A stretch of DNA of 49,908 nucleotides. Origin: Candidatus Blastococcus massiliensis AP3. GTDB lineage: Bacteria; Actinomycetota; Actinomycetes; Mycobacteriales; Geodermatophilaceae. How positions within the stretch are numbered: position 1 is the stretch's first letter; each line of letters opens with the position of its first letter. Of this stretch, positions 6,144 to 13,672 are shown in pieces. The notes beneath the pieces were generated by a model, which was given only the letters and a program-made list of their open reading frames with translations, was not told the origin of the DNA and did no database searches. Made by a program: the position numbers and the translations under genes. Location of the stretch: NCBI RefSeq assembly GCF_000582785.1, contig NZ_HG931173.1, forward strand, positions 1,058,557-1,108,464. Reading direction: 5' to 3'.

Positions 6144-7817
6144 GTGACGACCCCCACCCGCACGAGCAACCGCCCCAAGCGCGGCGAGGGCCAGTGGGCT
6201 CTGGGCTACCGGGAGCCGCTCAACCCCAACGAGCGGATGAAGAAGGACTCCGACGGCCTCGAGGTGCAGCAGCGCATCCTCGACATCTACTCGAAGACCG
6301 GCTTCGACGGCATCGACCCCGGTGACCTGCGCGGCCGGATGCGCTGGATGGGCCTCTACACCCAGCGCGCCCAGGGCATCCCCGGCGGCAAGACCGCCGT
6401 GCTGGAGCCCGAGGAGCTCGAGGACTCCTACTTCATGATGCGCGTCCGTATCGACGGTGGGCAGCTGACCAGCGACGGGCTGCGGGTCATCGGCGGGATC
6501 AGCACCGAGTTCGGGCGGGACGTCGCCGACGTCACCGACCGGCAGAACGTGCAGTACCACTGGATCCGCATCGAGGACGTGCCCGAGATCTGGCGCCGCC
6601 TCGAATCCGTCGGCCTGAGCTCGATGGAGGCCTGCGGCGACGTCCCGCGCGTCATGCTCGGGTGCCCCCTCGCCGGGATCCTCGAGGACGAGGTCCTCGA
6701 CGCCACCGACGTCATCGCCGAGACCGTCGCCACGTACGTCGGCAACCCCGTCTTCAGCAACCTGCCGCGCAAGTGGAAGACCTCGATGTCCGGCTGCGTG
6801 GACCACTGCACCGAGCCCGAGATCGACGACGTCTCGTTCGTCGGCGTCGTCAACGAGGACGGCGAGGCCGGCTACGACCTGTGGGTCGGCGGCGGCCTGT
6901 CGACCAACCCGCGGTTCGCCGAGCGGCTCGGCGTCTTCGTCCGCCCCGACCAGGTCACCGAGGTCTGGGCCGCCACGACGGCGGTCTTCCGCGACTATGG
7001 CTACCGCCGGCAGCGCAACCGCGCCCGCATCAAGTTCCTCATGGCCGACTGGGGCCCGGAGAAGTTCCGCCAGGTGCTGCAGGACGAGTACCTGCACGCA
7101 CCGCTGCCCGACGGCCCGGCCCCCGCCCCGGCCAAGCACGACCAGCGCGACCACGTCGGCGTCAGCCGGCAGAAGGACGGCAACAACGCCGTCGGGTTCG
7201 CGCTGCGCACCGGCCGGATCAGCGGCTCCCTGCTCAGCACGATCGCCGACCTCGCCGACGAGTACGGCCAGGGCCGCATCCGGACGACGACGCAGCAGAA
7301 GCTGGTCATCCTCGACGTCCCGGACGACCGGGTCGAGGCCCTGGTCGAGGCGCTGGCCGCCCACGACCTGCAGGTGCGGCCCAGCGCCTTCCGCCGCGGC
7401 ACCATGGCCTGCACCGGCCTGGAGTTCTGCAAGCTCGCGATCGTCGAGACCAAGCAGCACGCGCAGGACCTGTACGCGGAGCTGGAGAAGCGACTGCCCG
7501 AGTTCGACACCCCGATCGGCATCAACGTCAACGGCTGCCCGAACAGCTGCGCTCGCTTCCAGACCGCCGACATCGGGTTCAAGGGCTCGATGGTCAAGGA
7601 CGACAACGGCGAGATGGTCGAGGGCTTCCAGGTGCACCTGGGCGGCCACCTCGGCGTCGAGGCGACCTTCGGCCGCAAGTTCCGCGGGCACAAGGTGACC
7701 AAGGCCGAGACCGCCGACTACTGCGAGCGGGTGCTGCGCGGCTTCCTGGAGCACCGGACCCCGGGCGAGTCCTTCGCCCACTACGTCTCCCGGGCCGAGG
7801 AGGCCTGGTTGCTGTGA
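6144..7817 (+). CDS. sir: Ferredoxin-dependent assimilatory sulfite reductase
   Basis: This 557-residue protein reduces sulfite to sulfide with six ferredoxin-derived electrons. It has the duplicated ferritin-like half-domain and siroheme-Fe4S4 domain layout of sulfite/nitrite reductases. The cluster ligands are Cys423, Cys429 (C-x5-C in MACTGLEFC), Cys465 and Cys469 (C-x3-C in NGCPNSC). Tyr72 (GLYTQR) and Cys164 (MEACGD) match the Tyr-Cys covalent pair known in Mycobacterium tuberculosis NirA/SirA, which favours a sulfite rather than nitrite reductase. GTG 6144 was chosen, with AGGAAG upstream. The gene is followed after ten bases by a zinc-ribbon gene and then cysH, a conserved actinobacterial order. 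Confidence 0.95.
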   Translation: MTTPTRTSNRPKRGEGQWALGYREPLNPNERMKKDSDGLEVQQRILDIYSKTGFDGIDPGDLRGRMRWMGLYTQRAQGIPGGKTAVLEPEELEDSYFMMRVRIDGGQLTSDGLRVIGGISTEFGRDVADVTDRQNVQYHWIRIEDVPEIWRRLESVGLSSMEACGDVPRVMLGCPLAGILEDEVLDATDVIAETVATYVGNPVFSNLPRKWKTSMSGCVDHCTEPEIDDVSFVGVVNEDGEAGYDLWVGGGLSTNPRFAERLGVFVRPDQVTEVWAATTAVFRDYGYRRQRNRARIKFLMADWGPEKFRQVLQDEYLHAPLPDGPAPAPAKHDQRDHVGVSRQKDGNNAVGFALRTGRISGSLLSTIADLADEYGQGRIRTTTQQKLVILDVPDDRVEALVEALAAHDLQVRPSAFRRGTMACTGLEFCKLAIVETKQHAQDLYAELEKRLPEFDTPIGINVNGCPNSCARFQTADIGFKGSMVKDDNGEMVEGFQVHLGGHLGVEATFGRKFRGHKVTKAETADYCERVLRGFLEHRTPGESFAHYVSRAEEAWLL

Positions 7818-7827
7818 CGGTGCTCCT

Positions 7828-8001
7828 GTGAGCGAGGAGGCGGGCGCGGGAAGGACCCGGCAGCTGCCGGTGTTCCACTGCCCGTACTGCGGGGACGAGG
7901 ACCTGACCCCGTACGAGGGTGAGTCGAATTCGGGCTGGCGCTGCAGCGCCTGCCTGCGGGCGTTCTCGGTCCGCCTGATCGCAACGGGGGTGCAGCAGTG
8001 A
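7828..8001 (+). CDS. Small zinc-ribbon protein of the sulfite reductase operon
   Basis: GTG 7828 to TGA 8001 encodes 57 residues. Two C-x2-C pairs, CPYC near residue 19 and CSAC near 42, separated by about 20 residues with aromatic and acidic residues between, suggest a zinc or iron ribbon (rubredoxin-like spacing is possible). The gene starts ten bases after the sir stop, and its TGA overlaps the cysH GTG (GTGA), so it is translated with the sulfur operon. A similar small gene lies between sulfite reductase and cysH in Streptomyces (from memory). The function is not established; electron delivery or assembly for the Fe-S enzymes on either side is only an inference. Confidence 0.8.
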   Translation: MSEEAGAGRTRQLPVFHCPYCGDEDLTPYEGESNSGWRCSACLRAFSVRLIATGVQQ

Positions 8002-8708
8002 CGATCGCCATCGGCGCCTCGCCGGAACTGGCCGCCGAGGCCGACGCCCGCTTCAGCGGCATCGCCGACCCCGTCGAGCAGGCCCTCGCCGTGCTGAGCT
8101 GGGCCGGCGACACCTTCGGCGAGCGGTTCGCGATCACGTCGTCCATGGCCGACGGGCTGCTCTCGCACCTGGCGAGCCGCGCGATCCCCGGCGTCAACGT
8201 GATCTTCCTCGACACCGGCTACCACTTCGCGGAGACGATCGGCACCCGCGACTGGATCAGCGGCGTCCTGCCGATCACGCTGCTCAACGTCACCCCGCCC
8301 CAGACCGTAGGGGAGCAGGACCTCTCGTTCGGCGCGGAGCTGCACGACCGCGATCCCGACCTCTGCTGCGAGCTGCGCAAGGTGAAGCCGCTGGCCGAGG
8401 CGCTCGCCGGGTTCGCCGCGTGGGGGTCCGGGGTGCGCCGCGACGAGTCCCCGACCCGTGCGGACACGAAGCTGGTCGACTGGGACGCCAAGCGCGGCAT
8501 GGTGAAGGTCAACCCGATGGCCGCCTGGACCCAGGACGTCGTCGACGCCTACGTCGCCGAGCACCAGATCCCGGTGAACCCGCTGTTCGAGCTCGGCTAC
8601 GGCTCGATCGGCTGCGCGCCCTGCACCCGGCCGGTCGCACCCGGTGAGGATCCCCGCGCCGGCCGCTGGGCGGGCTCCACCAAGACCGAGTGCGGCCTGC
8701 ACACCTGA
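7998..8708 (+). CDS. cysH: Phosphoadenylyl/adenylyl-sulfate reductase
   Basis: This 236-residue protein reduces activated sulfate to sulfite with thiol reductant. It has the [4Fe-4S] motif of APS-type reductases: Cys123-Cys124 (DLCCELRK) and Cys206-x2-Cys209 (GCAPC). The catalytic Cys232 lies in the C-terminal ECGLH tail. The four cluster cysteines indicate APS as the preferred substrate in the usual classification, with PAPS the alternative. GTG 7998 overlaps the zinc-ribbon stop by four bases. It supplies sulfite to the reductase encoded just upstream. Confidence 0.95.
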   Translation: MTIAIGASPELAAEADARFSGIADPVEQALAVLSWAGDTFGERFAITSSMADGLLSHLASRAIPGVNVIFLDTGYHFAETIGTRDWISGVLPITLLNVTPPQTVGEQDLSFGAELHDRDPDLCCELRKVKPLAEALAGFAAWGSGVRRDESPTRADTKLVDWDAKRGMVKVNPMAAWTQDVVDAYVAEHQIPVNPLFELGYGSIGCAPCTRPVAPGEDPRAGRWAGSTKTECGLHT

Positions 8709-8734
8709 AAGAGGACCGTCGGGAGGATCGGCAC

Positions 8735-9034
8735 ATGCCGCGACCTCCCCGCCTCTCCCCCGACGCCGTCGCCGATGCGCTGACCGGTCTGCCCCGGTGG
8801 TCCGGCGACGCCGACGGGCTGCGGCGCACCGTCGAACTGCCGAGCTTCCGGGACGCCGTCGCCGCGATCGTGGCGATCGCCGACGTCGCCGAGGAGATGG
8901 ACCACCACCCCGACGTCGACCTGCGCTGGCGCACCCTGCACCTGACGCTGGTCAGCCACTCCGCCGGCGGGGTGAGCGAGCTCGACCTCGAGCTCGCCCG
9001 CCGCATCGACCCCCTGCTCCCCGACGGCGTCTAG
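8735..9034 (+). CDS. 4a-hydroxytetrahydrobiopterin dehydratase (PCD/DCoH family)
   Basis: This 99-residue protein shows the family pattern E-E-M-D-H-H-P-D-V followed by an aromatic (LRW), then H-L-T-L and S-H-S-x-G-G-V-S-E-L-D, matching the PCD active-site histidines and the closing aspartate. The enzyme dehydrates 4a-hydroxytetrahydropterin to recycle the cofactor of aromatic amino-acid hydroxylases; in bacteria without these it may act in molybdopterin metabolism. ATG 8735 has a strong GGGAGGA site (8721-8727). It follows cysH by 26 bases and may be read from the sulfur operon, but no sulfur role is evident. Palindrome copy E follows the stop. Confidence 0.88.
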   Translation: MPRPPRLSPDAVADALTGLPRWSGDADGLRRTVELPSFRDAVAAIVAIADVAEEMDHHPDVDLRWRTLHLTLVSHSAGGVSELDLELARRIDPLLPDGV

Positions 9035-9060
9035 TGCACGAACCGCCCCCCGGCCCCGGC

Positions 9061-9082
9061 GGACTTCCGGCGCCGGAAGTCC
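9061..9082. repeat. Intergenic palindrome, copy E (compensatory variant)
   Basis: The arms read GGACTTCC / GGAAGTCC around the GGCGCC core. Compared with copy A, one base in each arm has changed so that pairing is kept (T to C, A to G). It lies between the convergent pterin dehydratase and DUF3037 genes. Confidence 0.95.
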
Positions 9083-9094
9083 GGACCCGGTGGA

Positions 9095-9490
9095 CTACAC
9101 GCCGGTGACGGGCAGGACGAGCAGGCGGAACAGCCGGTCGGCCTCGGCGTCGGGGTCCTCGGTGAGCCCGGTGTGCACCGGCCCCGGCTGGATGACCGTG
9201 CTGCGGGGTGCGGTCAGCCAGCGGAACCGCGATCCGAGCGCCTCCCGCCCGGCCGCGCCCGCACCCGGGTCGGCGGCGCACACGTCGGCCGCGGCCTGCA
9301 GGGCGCGCTCGATCGCGGCGGCGTCGGCCGTGGGGTCCAGGGCGCGCAGTCGTTCGGGGTCCAGCTGCACCCGCGACCCCAGGTAGTCCCGCTGCCGGCA
9401 GTAGACGAGGACGCCGGCGTTGAGGAACTCCCCGCGCTCGACGCGCGGCACCACCCGCAGCACCGCGTACTCGAAGGTGTCTCGGCTCAT
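9095..9490 (-). CDS. DUF3037-family protein
   Basis: This 131-residue soluble protein starts MSRDTFEYAVLRVVPRVERGEFLNAG. The F-x-Y-x-V-x-R-x-V-P-x-x-x-R-x-E-x-x-N-x-G pattern is typical of DUF3037, followed by VLVYCRQRDYLGSRV and a helical middle rich in Ala. Its ATG (9490) overlaps the HipA-like kinase stop by ATGA, so the two are made together. DUF3037 genes are, from memory, regularly paired with HipA-like kinases in many bacteria. No biochemical role is known to me; a partner, inhibitor or substrate of the kinase is the obvious hypothesis. Palindrome E follows its stop. Confidence 0.85.
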   Translation of the reverse strand: MSRDTFEYAVLRVVPRVERGEFLNAGVLVYCRQRDYLGSRVQLDPERLRALDPTADAAAIERALQAAADVCAADPGAGAAGREALGSRFRWLTAPRSTVIQPGPVHTGLTEDPDAEADRLFRLLVLPVTGV

Positions 9491-10332
9491 CGTTGGGTGA
9501 CCCCTTCCGGCGGCGGAGGCCCCAGCCAGGAGGGGCGGTTCTCGCCCCGCGGCGCCCGCCGGCGGCCCGCTCCACCGGCCTCCGCGGCGGCCACCAGCCC
9601 GGGCAGCCAGGCGTCCCGGGCGTCCAGCCGCGCGAGCAGCTGGTCGGCGTACCGGCCGCGCAGGTCCCCGGGCGGCTCGCTTTCCAGCCACTCGTCGGGC
9701 ACCAGCGCCAGCACGCCCATCAGCAGCTCGCGGGTGACCAGCGGGGCCAGCGCGGTGTCGGCGGCCGGTACGTCGGGCGCGCACTCGATCAGCGCGTGCG
9801 TCGACGCGTCGTAGGGCCGCGTCACGGCGGCTCCTGCGCCCGGCCAGTGGTGGTGGAACGTCAGCGCGGCGCCGTGGTCGATCAGCTGCAGCTCGCCGTG
9901 CCAGAAGAGCATGTTCGGGTTCCGCCACGAGCGGTCGACGTTGCCGACCAGCGCGTCGAACCACAGCACCCGGCCGGCCGGCCCGCCGTCCACCCCGTCG
10001 GCACCGGCCTCGAAGTCCAGCGCCCCGGGCAGGTAGTCCAGGCCGAGATTGAGCCCGGCGGAGCGCTGCAACAGGTCCTGCACCTCGACGTCCGGCTCCC
10101 CCACGGCGAGCTCCGGGGCGACGTCGACGGTCACCAGCGTCGGCACCGGCAGGCCCAGTGCCCGCGCCAGCTCCCCGCAGACCACCTCGGCGACCAGGAC
10201 GTTCACGCCCTGCCCCGCCGCCCGCCACTTGACGACGTAGGTGCCCAGGTCGTCGGCCTCCATCAGCCCCGGCAGCGAGCCACCCTCGCGCAGCGGGGTG
10301 ACGTAGCGGGTGGCGGTGACGGAGGCGAGCAC
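9487..10332 (-). CDS. HipA-like protein kinase paired with DUF3037
   Basis: This 281-residue protein has kinase-like motifs of the HipA fold: TYVVKW with Lys35 in the N-lobe, a catalytic loop GNVDRSWRNPNML with Asn131, Asp133 and Asn138/140, and the metal loop LIDHGAAL with Asp152. HipA toxins phosphorylate proteins such as glutamyl-tRNA synthetase; this shorter version has no adjacent HipB-like antitoxin and instead overlaps a DUF3037 gene. GTG 10332 is preceded by TAGGGT ten bases upstream, consistent with a leaderless start. A longer frame upstream lacks family-like sequence. The substrate and any toxicity are unknown. Confidence 0.82.
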   Translation of the reverse strand: MLASVTATRYVTPLREGGSLPGLMEADDLGTYVVKWRAAGQGVNVLVAEVVCGELARALGLPVPTLVTVDVAPELAVGEPDVEVQDLLQRSAGLNLGLDYLPGALDFEAGADGVDGGPAGRVLWFDALVGNVDRSWRNPNMLFWHGELQLIDHGAALTFHHHWPGAGAAVTRPYDASTHALIECAPDVPAADTALAPLVTRELLMGVLALVPDEWLESEPPGDLRGRYADQLLARLDARDAWLPGLVAAAEAGGAGRRRAPRGENRPSWLGPPPPEGVTQR

Positions 10333-10342
10333 AGTGCCGGGG

Positions 10343-10371
10343 ACCCTACCGGCGCGCGGGTCGGCGAGACT
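10343..10371. promoter_or_regulatory. Divergent leaderless promoters (HipA-like kinase / DUF1990)
   Basis: On the minus strand TAGGGT (10343-10348) ends ten bases before GTG 10332. On the plus strand GAGACT (10366-10371) ends seven bases before GTG 10379. The two starts are only 46 bases apart, so both promoters must share this interval. Confidence 0.5.
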
Positions 10372-10378
10372 GCATGAC

Positions 10379-10924
10379 GTGGGCCTCCTCCGCACGCTGA
10401 CACCTGCCGACCTCGTCGATGCCCCGTTCACCTACGACGAGGTCGGCGGCACCGGCGCGGCGGAGCTGCCCGCCGGCTACCACCACGCCACGCACACCGC
10501 CGTCGTCGGCTCGGGACGGGCGGACTTCGAGCGCGCCGCGACCGCCGTCCTCGACTGGGGTCAGCAGCGGGGCGCCGGCCTGCGGGTGCGCGCGGACGGT
10601 CCGGCCGGACGCCCCGGCACCGTTGTCGTCCTCACCGCGGGCCTCCCCCGGCTCGGCTACGACATCCCCTGCCGCGTGGTGTGGGCGGCCACCGACGGCG
10701 ACGAGCGCGGTTTCGCCTACGGCACGCTGCCCGGCCACCCGGAGAGCGGTGAGGAGCGCTTCGTCGTGCGGCTGACCCCGGCCGGCGAGGTGGTGTACGA
10801 GATCCGGGTGTTCTTCCGGCTGGCCTCCCCCGCCGCCCGGCTCGCCGGGCCGCTGAGCATGGTGCTGCAGCGGCTGGCCACGGCGCGCTACGTCAGCGCG
10901 ATCCGCACGGCCGCGCGCGCCTAG
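10379..10924 (+). CDS. DUF1990-family protein
   Basis: This 181-residue protein has the DUF1990 layout: F-T-Y-D-E-V-G-G-T near the start, GYHHATHTAVVGSGRADFERAA, a strand-rich centre with RLGYDIPCRVVWA, and a terminal helix VLQRLATARYVSAIR. Members resemble a compact lipocalin-like or SRPBCC-like fold, and their function is unknown. GTG 10379 is supported by GAGACT seven bases upstream and by the typical N-terminus. Its stop codon shares the palindromic tetramer CTAG (10921-10924) with the stop of the opposing small gene, so no terminator can lie between them. Confidence 0.85.
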   Translation: MGLLRTLTPADLVDAPFTYDEVGGTGAAELPAGYHHATHTAVVGSGRADFERAATAVLDWGQQRGAGLRVRADGPAGRPGTVVVLTAGLPRLGYDIPCRVVWAATDGDERGFAYGTLPGHPESGEERFVVRLTPAGEVVYEIRVFFRLASPAARLAGPLSMVLQRLATARYVSAIRTAARA

Positions 10925-11028
10925 ATCAACCGGCTCAGCCAGTCGACGGCGCCCCTCAGGCCGACGCCGATGAGCGCCGCTCCGAACAGCAGCCCGAGGG
11001 CGACCGCTCCCCATGGCGCGTCGTCCAC
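10921..11028 (-). CDS. 35-residue single-pass membrane peptide coupled to ABC permease
   Basis: GTG 11028 overlaps the permease TAG by one base (TAGTG) and the frame ends in TAG at 10921, giving 35 residues. The sequence has one hydrophobic helix, GAVALGLLFGAALIGVGL (about residues 7-24), flanked by acidic residues before it and Arg/Asp/Trp after it. The position directly behind an ABC-2 permease suggests a small accessory subunit, but a non-coding coincidence cannot be excluded. I know no named family. Confidence 0.5.
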   Translation of the reverse strand: MDDAPWGAVALGLLFGAALIGVGLRGAVDWLSRLI

Positions 11029-11774
11029 TAGACGTCCCGCCGCTCGAAGAGGACGACGCCGAGGACCCAGGCACCCACCGCCCAGGCCGCGACGACGCCA
11101 GTGCCCACCTGCCAGGTCGTGGGCACCGCGAAGAAGGCGTCCTGGCCCACCCGCAGCATGGGCAGCGCCTGCGAGAGCCGCTCGGCCCACGACGGTCCGG
11201 ACAGCGCGAGCACCGGTGGCAGCGCGAACACCAGCGCCGCCCCCACCCCGACCGCCCCGGCGGTGGAGCGCAGCACCGCGCCCAGCGCCACCCCGAGCAC
11301 GCCCACCAGCGCCGTGGCGGCGACCTGGAGGCCGAGCGTGCGCAGCACCTCGTGGTCGGTCGGCGGGACACCGCCGGGCACCGCGGTGAGCGTGCGGGCG
11401 GCGAGGAAGCAGGGCGCGGCCAGCACCGCGCCGAGAAGGACGCAGTAGGTGACGACGACGGCCGTCTTGGCCAGCAGCAGGCGGGTGCGCCGTGGGACGG
11501 CGGTGAGCGTGGCCACCGCACTGCCCGACGCGAACTCGGCGCTGACGGCCAGCACCCCCACCACGAGCAGGACGAGCTGCCCGAAGGCGAACCCGACCAG
11601 CGCCGTCTGCACCGCGACCTCGGGGCGCTCCTCCGTGTCGGTCCCGGCGGCGGCCAGCGCCCCGACCGCTCCCACCACGAGCACGAAGACCGCCGTCGCC
11701 CACCAGGTCGAGCGGACCGACCAGAGCTTGGTCCACTCGCTGCGCAGCACCGCCGAGAACGGGACGCCGCTCAC
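11028..11774 (-). CDS. ABC-2 type transporter permease
   Basis: This 248-residue protein has about six hydrophobic segments: roughly residues 22-42, 58-78, 100-125, 148-170, 176-195 and 218-240. It starts with the typical cytoplasmic RSEWTKLWSVRSTWW motif of ABC-2 export permeases and carries EFASGSAVATLTAVPRR after the second segment, matching the conserved coupling region. GTG 11774 overlaps the ATPase stop by GTGA. With the ATPase it should form an exporter; substrates of such pairs in actinobacteria include peptides, antibiotics and lipids. The substrate cannot be told here. Confidence 0.88.
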   Translation of the reverse strand: MSGVPFSAVLRSEWTKLWSVRSTWWATAVFVLVVGAVGALAAAGTDTEERPEVAVQTALVGFAFGQLVLLVVGVLAVSAEFASGSAVATLTAVPRRTRLLLAKTAVVVTYCVLLGAVLAAPCFLAARTLTAVPGGVPPTDHEVLRTLGLQVAATALVGVLGVALGAVLRSTAGAVGVGAALVFALPPVLALSGPSWAERLSQALPMLRVGQDAFFAVPTTWQVGTGVVAAWAVGAWVLGVVLFERRDV

Positions 11775-12673
11775 GGCACCGCCGCCCGGTACTCGACCTC
11801 GTCGCCGGTCAGCGCCAGGTAGGCCGCCTCCAGCGACGCCGTGACGCGGCTGAGCTCGTGCACGCGGACGCCGGACAGGAACGCGACGTCACCCACCTGC
11901 TCGGCGTCGAGGCCCTCCACCCGCAGGGACCCGTCGATCTGCAGCTCGATGGTGGCGCCGGCCCGCTGCAGAGCGGCCGCCAGCACCGGCGCCTGCGGGC
12001 TGCGCACCCGGACGGCCGAGTGCGCGCCCAGCAGGTCCGCCATCGGGAGGTCGGCCAGCAGCCGCCCCCGCCCGAGGACGACGAGGTGGTCGGCGGTGTC
12101 CTCCATCTCGCTCATGAGGTGGCTGGAGACGAGCACGGTGCGCCCCTCGTCGGCGAGGTCGCGGAGCAGCTCCCGCACCCACCGGATGCCCTCGGGGTCC
12201 AGGCCGTTCACCGGCTCGTCGAGCAGCAGGACGTCGGGGTCCCCGAGCAGCGCGGCCGCGATGCCCAATCGCTGACCCATGCCGAGCGAGAAGCCCCGTA
12301 CCCGGTCATGCGCCACGCTGCCCAGGCCGACGAGCTCGATGACGTCGTCCACCCGGTGCGCGGGCAGCCGGTTGCTCTGCGCCAGGGCCAGCAGATGGGC
12401 GTGCGCCGTCCGTCCCGGGTGCCGTGCCCGGGGATCGATGAGGGCTCCCACCCGGCGCATGGGGTGGGCCAGCTCGCGGTAGGGGCGGCCGAGCACCCGC
12501 GTCGTCCCCGAGGTGGGGCGGGTGAGCCCGAGCACGCAGCGCAGCGTGGTGGTCTTGCCCGAGCCGTTCGGCCCGAGGAAGCCCGTGACCCGGCCCGGGT
12601 GGACGGTCGCGGTCAGGTCGTCGACGGCGACCCGGGAGCGGTACTCCTTGGTCAGGCCGTCGAGCTCGATCAC
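11771..12673 (-). CDS. ABC transporter ATP-binding protein (DrrA/CcmA type)
   Basis: This 300-residue protein has Walker A GPNGSGKTTT, a Q-loop region replaced by GALIDPRARHPGRTAHAHL, signature FSLGMGQRLGIAAALL, Walker B VLLLDEPVNGLDPEG and the SSHL switch. About 85 C-terminal residues form the accessory domain typical of DrrA-like exporters. GTG 12673 is used (VIELDGLTKEY). It is the first gene of a three-gene minus-strand unit (ATPase, permease, 35-residue peptide). No regulator is adjacent. Confidence 0.92.
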   Translation of the reverse strand: MIELDGLTKEYRSRVAVDDLTATVHPGRVTGFLGPNGSGKTTTLRCVLGLTRPTSGTTRVLGRPYRELAHPMRRVGALIDPRARHPGRTAHAHLLALAQSNRLPAHRVDDVIELVGLGSVAHDRVRGFSLGMGQRLGIAAALLGDPDVLLLDEPVNGLDPEGIRWVRELLRDLADEGRTVLVSSHLMSEMEDTADHLVVLGRGRLLADLPMADLLGAHSAVRVRSPQAPVLAAALQRAGATIELQIDGSLRVEGLDAEQVGDVAFLSGVRVHELSRVTASLEAAYLALTGDEVEYRAAVP

Positions 12674-12718
12674 CGGGCCAGCATGGCCAGCGCGGCGCCC
12701 CGGTGGAAGAGGGACGCG

Positions 12719-13543
12719 CTACCCCTCCCGGCGGACGGTCTCCCGTTCGCGCTCGATGAGCTCCTTGCTGCGGACGAGACGGATCAGGGTGACGACGAAC
12801 AACCCGCCCGCCATGTTGAGCAGCACCGTGTACCAGAACCAGGCCAGCCAGTCCGCGTAGCCGAACGGGGCGCCCGCGTGCAGGGCACCGAAGATCAGCA
12901 GCGAGTCCAGGACCGAGTGGAACAACACCAGACCGGCGAGCAGGAAGCCGCCGATGACGGAGGCGGCGAGCTTCCCGGTCTCTGAGTCCGCGCCGTGCTG
13001 CATGCGGGTCATCAGCGTGATCACGCTGCCCGCCAGGAAGGCCAGGCAGACCGACCGCAGGTCCAGGGGCGCCTCGACGAAACGGGCCGCGGACTCGACG
13101 GCGGCGCCGGTCAGGTCGGGGAACCCCTGCACGACCACCCACATGACCAGCCAGCCGCCGACCAGGTTCGCCACCAGCGTCCCGGCCCACAGCTTGGCCA
13201 GCTGAGCGCTGCTCGCCCGGCCGGCGAACACCGCCGTCACCGGGACCAGGAACCCCTCGGTGAACAGCTCGCTGCGCCCGAGCATCAGCGCGATGAAGCC
13301 GACGCTGAAGGCCAGCCCCGCCAGCAGTTCGCTGCCCGTCGCCTCGAGGACGGCGAGCAGGGCCAGCACGCCGACGGCGATGTCCAGCCCGCCGGCGAGC
13401 CCCGTCGCCAGCACCTCGCGCCACCGGCGGTGCAGGCGCTGGGCGCCCTCGCTGACGATCTTCTCGAACGCCTGGGCCACCTCGTCCTCGGCCGGCGCGT
13501 CGGTATCGCCCAGGTCGGCACGCTTCTCGTCCTGCTCGTCCAC
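12719..13543 (-). CDS. Formate/nitrite transporter (FNT) family protein
   Basis: This 274-residue protein has a hydrophilic acidic N-terminus of about 45 residues and six hydrophobic segments, with the recognisable LGRSELFTEGFLVPVTAVFAGR stretch and WAGTLVANLVGGWL. FNT channels are pentameric and pass small monovalent anions such as formate, nitrite, lactate or hydrosulfide. This actinobacterial subgroup has not, to my knowledge, been assigned a substrate. GTG 13543 has an excellent GGAGGAG site four to five bases upstream. It is transcribed away from the phosphatase-like gene at 13673. Confidence 0.85.
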   Translation of the reverse strand: MDEQDEKRADLGDTDAPAEDEVAQAFEKIVSEGAQRLHRRWREVLATGLAGGLDIAVGVLALLAVLEATGSELLAGLAFSVGFIALMLGRSELFTEGFLVPVTAVFAGRASSAQLAKLWAGTLVANLVGGWLVMWVVVQGFPDLTGAAVESAARFVEAPLDLRSVCLAFLAGSVITLMTRMQHGADSETGKLAASVIGGFLLAGLVLFHSVLDSLLIFGALHAGAPFGYADWLAWFWYTVLLNMAGGLFVVTLIRLVRSKELIERERETVRREG

Positions 13544-13672
13544 GGTTCTCCTCCAGGTCGGACACCGGGACCGGGATCCGGGCGGCGCGTGCTCGCGCGG
13601 CCCTACCCGGAGCGGGCTCGGCCCCACACCTCGGGTCGCCCCCGGCCACGCGGACCAGCAAGATCGGCGACC

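Noticed and set aside
5244-8702. Very long minus-strand open frame (about 1150 codons) opposite cysC, sir and cysH
   Set aside because: Its product is low-complexity Gly/Val/Leu/Asp-rich sequence mirroring the GC-rich codons of the genuine plus-strand genes, which have complete enzyme motifs.
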